Shown: in pieces, positions 63,947 through 64,000 of the stretch | Numbering within the stretch: the stretch's first letter is position 1 | How the letters are laid out: the number at the start of each line of letters is the position of its first letter | From: Whitmania pigra | Taxonomy: Eukaryota > Annelida > Clitellata > Hirudinida > Haemopidae | NCBI GenBank assembly: GCA_021613335.1 | Contig: JAJTWR010000090.1 | Coordinates: 1,171,001 to 1,235,000, forward strand | Length of the DNA: 64,000 nt | Direction of reading: 5' to 3' | Notes under the pieces: generated by a model | Database searches by the model: none | What the model was told of the DNA's origin: nothing | The model's input: the letters and a program-made list of their open reading frames with translations, nothing else | Position numbers and translations under genes: made by a program

Positions 63947-64000
63947 GTGGGCGTGTTTAAAAGAGTGAGGGTTAAGTAATTTCGAATAAATTATGCAAAT

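Overview
This window is nuclear DNA from an animal, most likely an AT-rich invertebrate genome. The evidence is spliced genes with GT-AG introns for metazoan families (RAB2, PYM1, SDE2, LAMP, PMP22/claudin-like four-span proteins, a START lipid-transfer protein and an animal-type PEP-synthase-like protein), R2-type non-LTR and hAT transposon remnants, tRNA-derived SINE copies, and very large trinucleotide microsatellites of ATT/AAT and ATC/GAT type. The sequence does not fix the phylum. Exon models were built by hand from reading frame, splice phase and family motifs. Every model given is phase-consistent and its summed exon length is divisible by three where the gene is complete.

Layout from left to right. 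1-4308 (+): 3' part of a single-pass receptor-like gene with a fibronectin-III-like ectodomain. 4309-7629: intergenic, with a SINE, a perfect 60-bp triplicated repeat and one unexplained ORF. 7630-9641 (-): complete five-exon LAMP gene. 10.4-11.3 kb: SINE and a broken hAT transposase. 12.66-21.03 kb (-): three tandem PMP22/claudin-like genes with conserved intron positions. 21.92-23.21 kb (+): PYM1, convergent with 23.40-25.34 kb (-) SDE2; their 3' ends are 195 bp apart. 26.14-28.99 kb (+): eight-exon RAB2. 30.40-48.17 kb (-): a 42-exon gene for a membrane-anchored PEP-synthase/rifampicin-phosphotransferase-like protein of about 1450 residues. 50.0-64.0 kb (+): a TATA-box promoter, exon 1 and exons 2-3 of a START-domain gene. 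Its 12.6-kb first intron holds an R2-like LINE and most of the satellite arrays. The gene runs off the right edge.

Several genes touch membrane and endolysosomal biology (LAMP, RAB2, START), and PYM1 and SDE2 both belong to RNA/exon-junction biology. I see no sign that the window is a co-regulated cluster beyond the tandem claudin-like array.

The most notable observation is that the PEP-synthase-like protein keeps the whole three-domain fold but has lost its phosphotransfer histidine (Thr in its place) and several ATP-grasp motifs. It looks like a membrane-tethered pseudo-phosphotransferase. The same gene uses two apparent GC-AG introns and carries tandem duplications of two of its own splice junctions.
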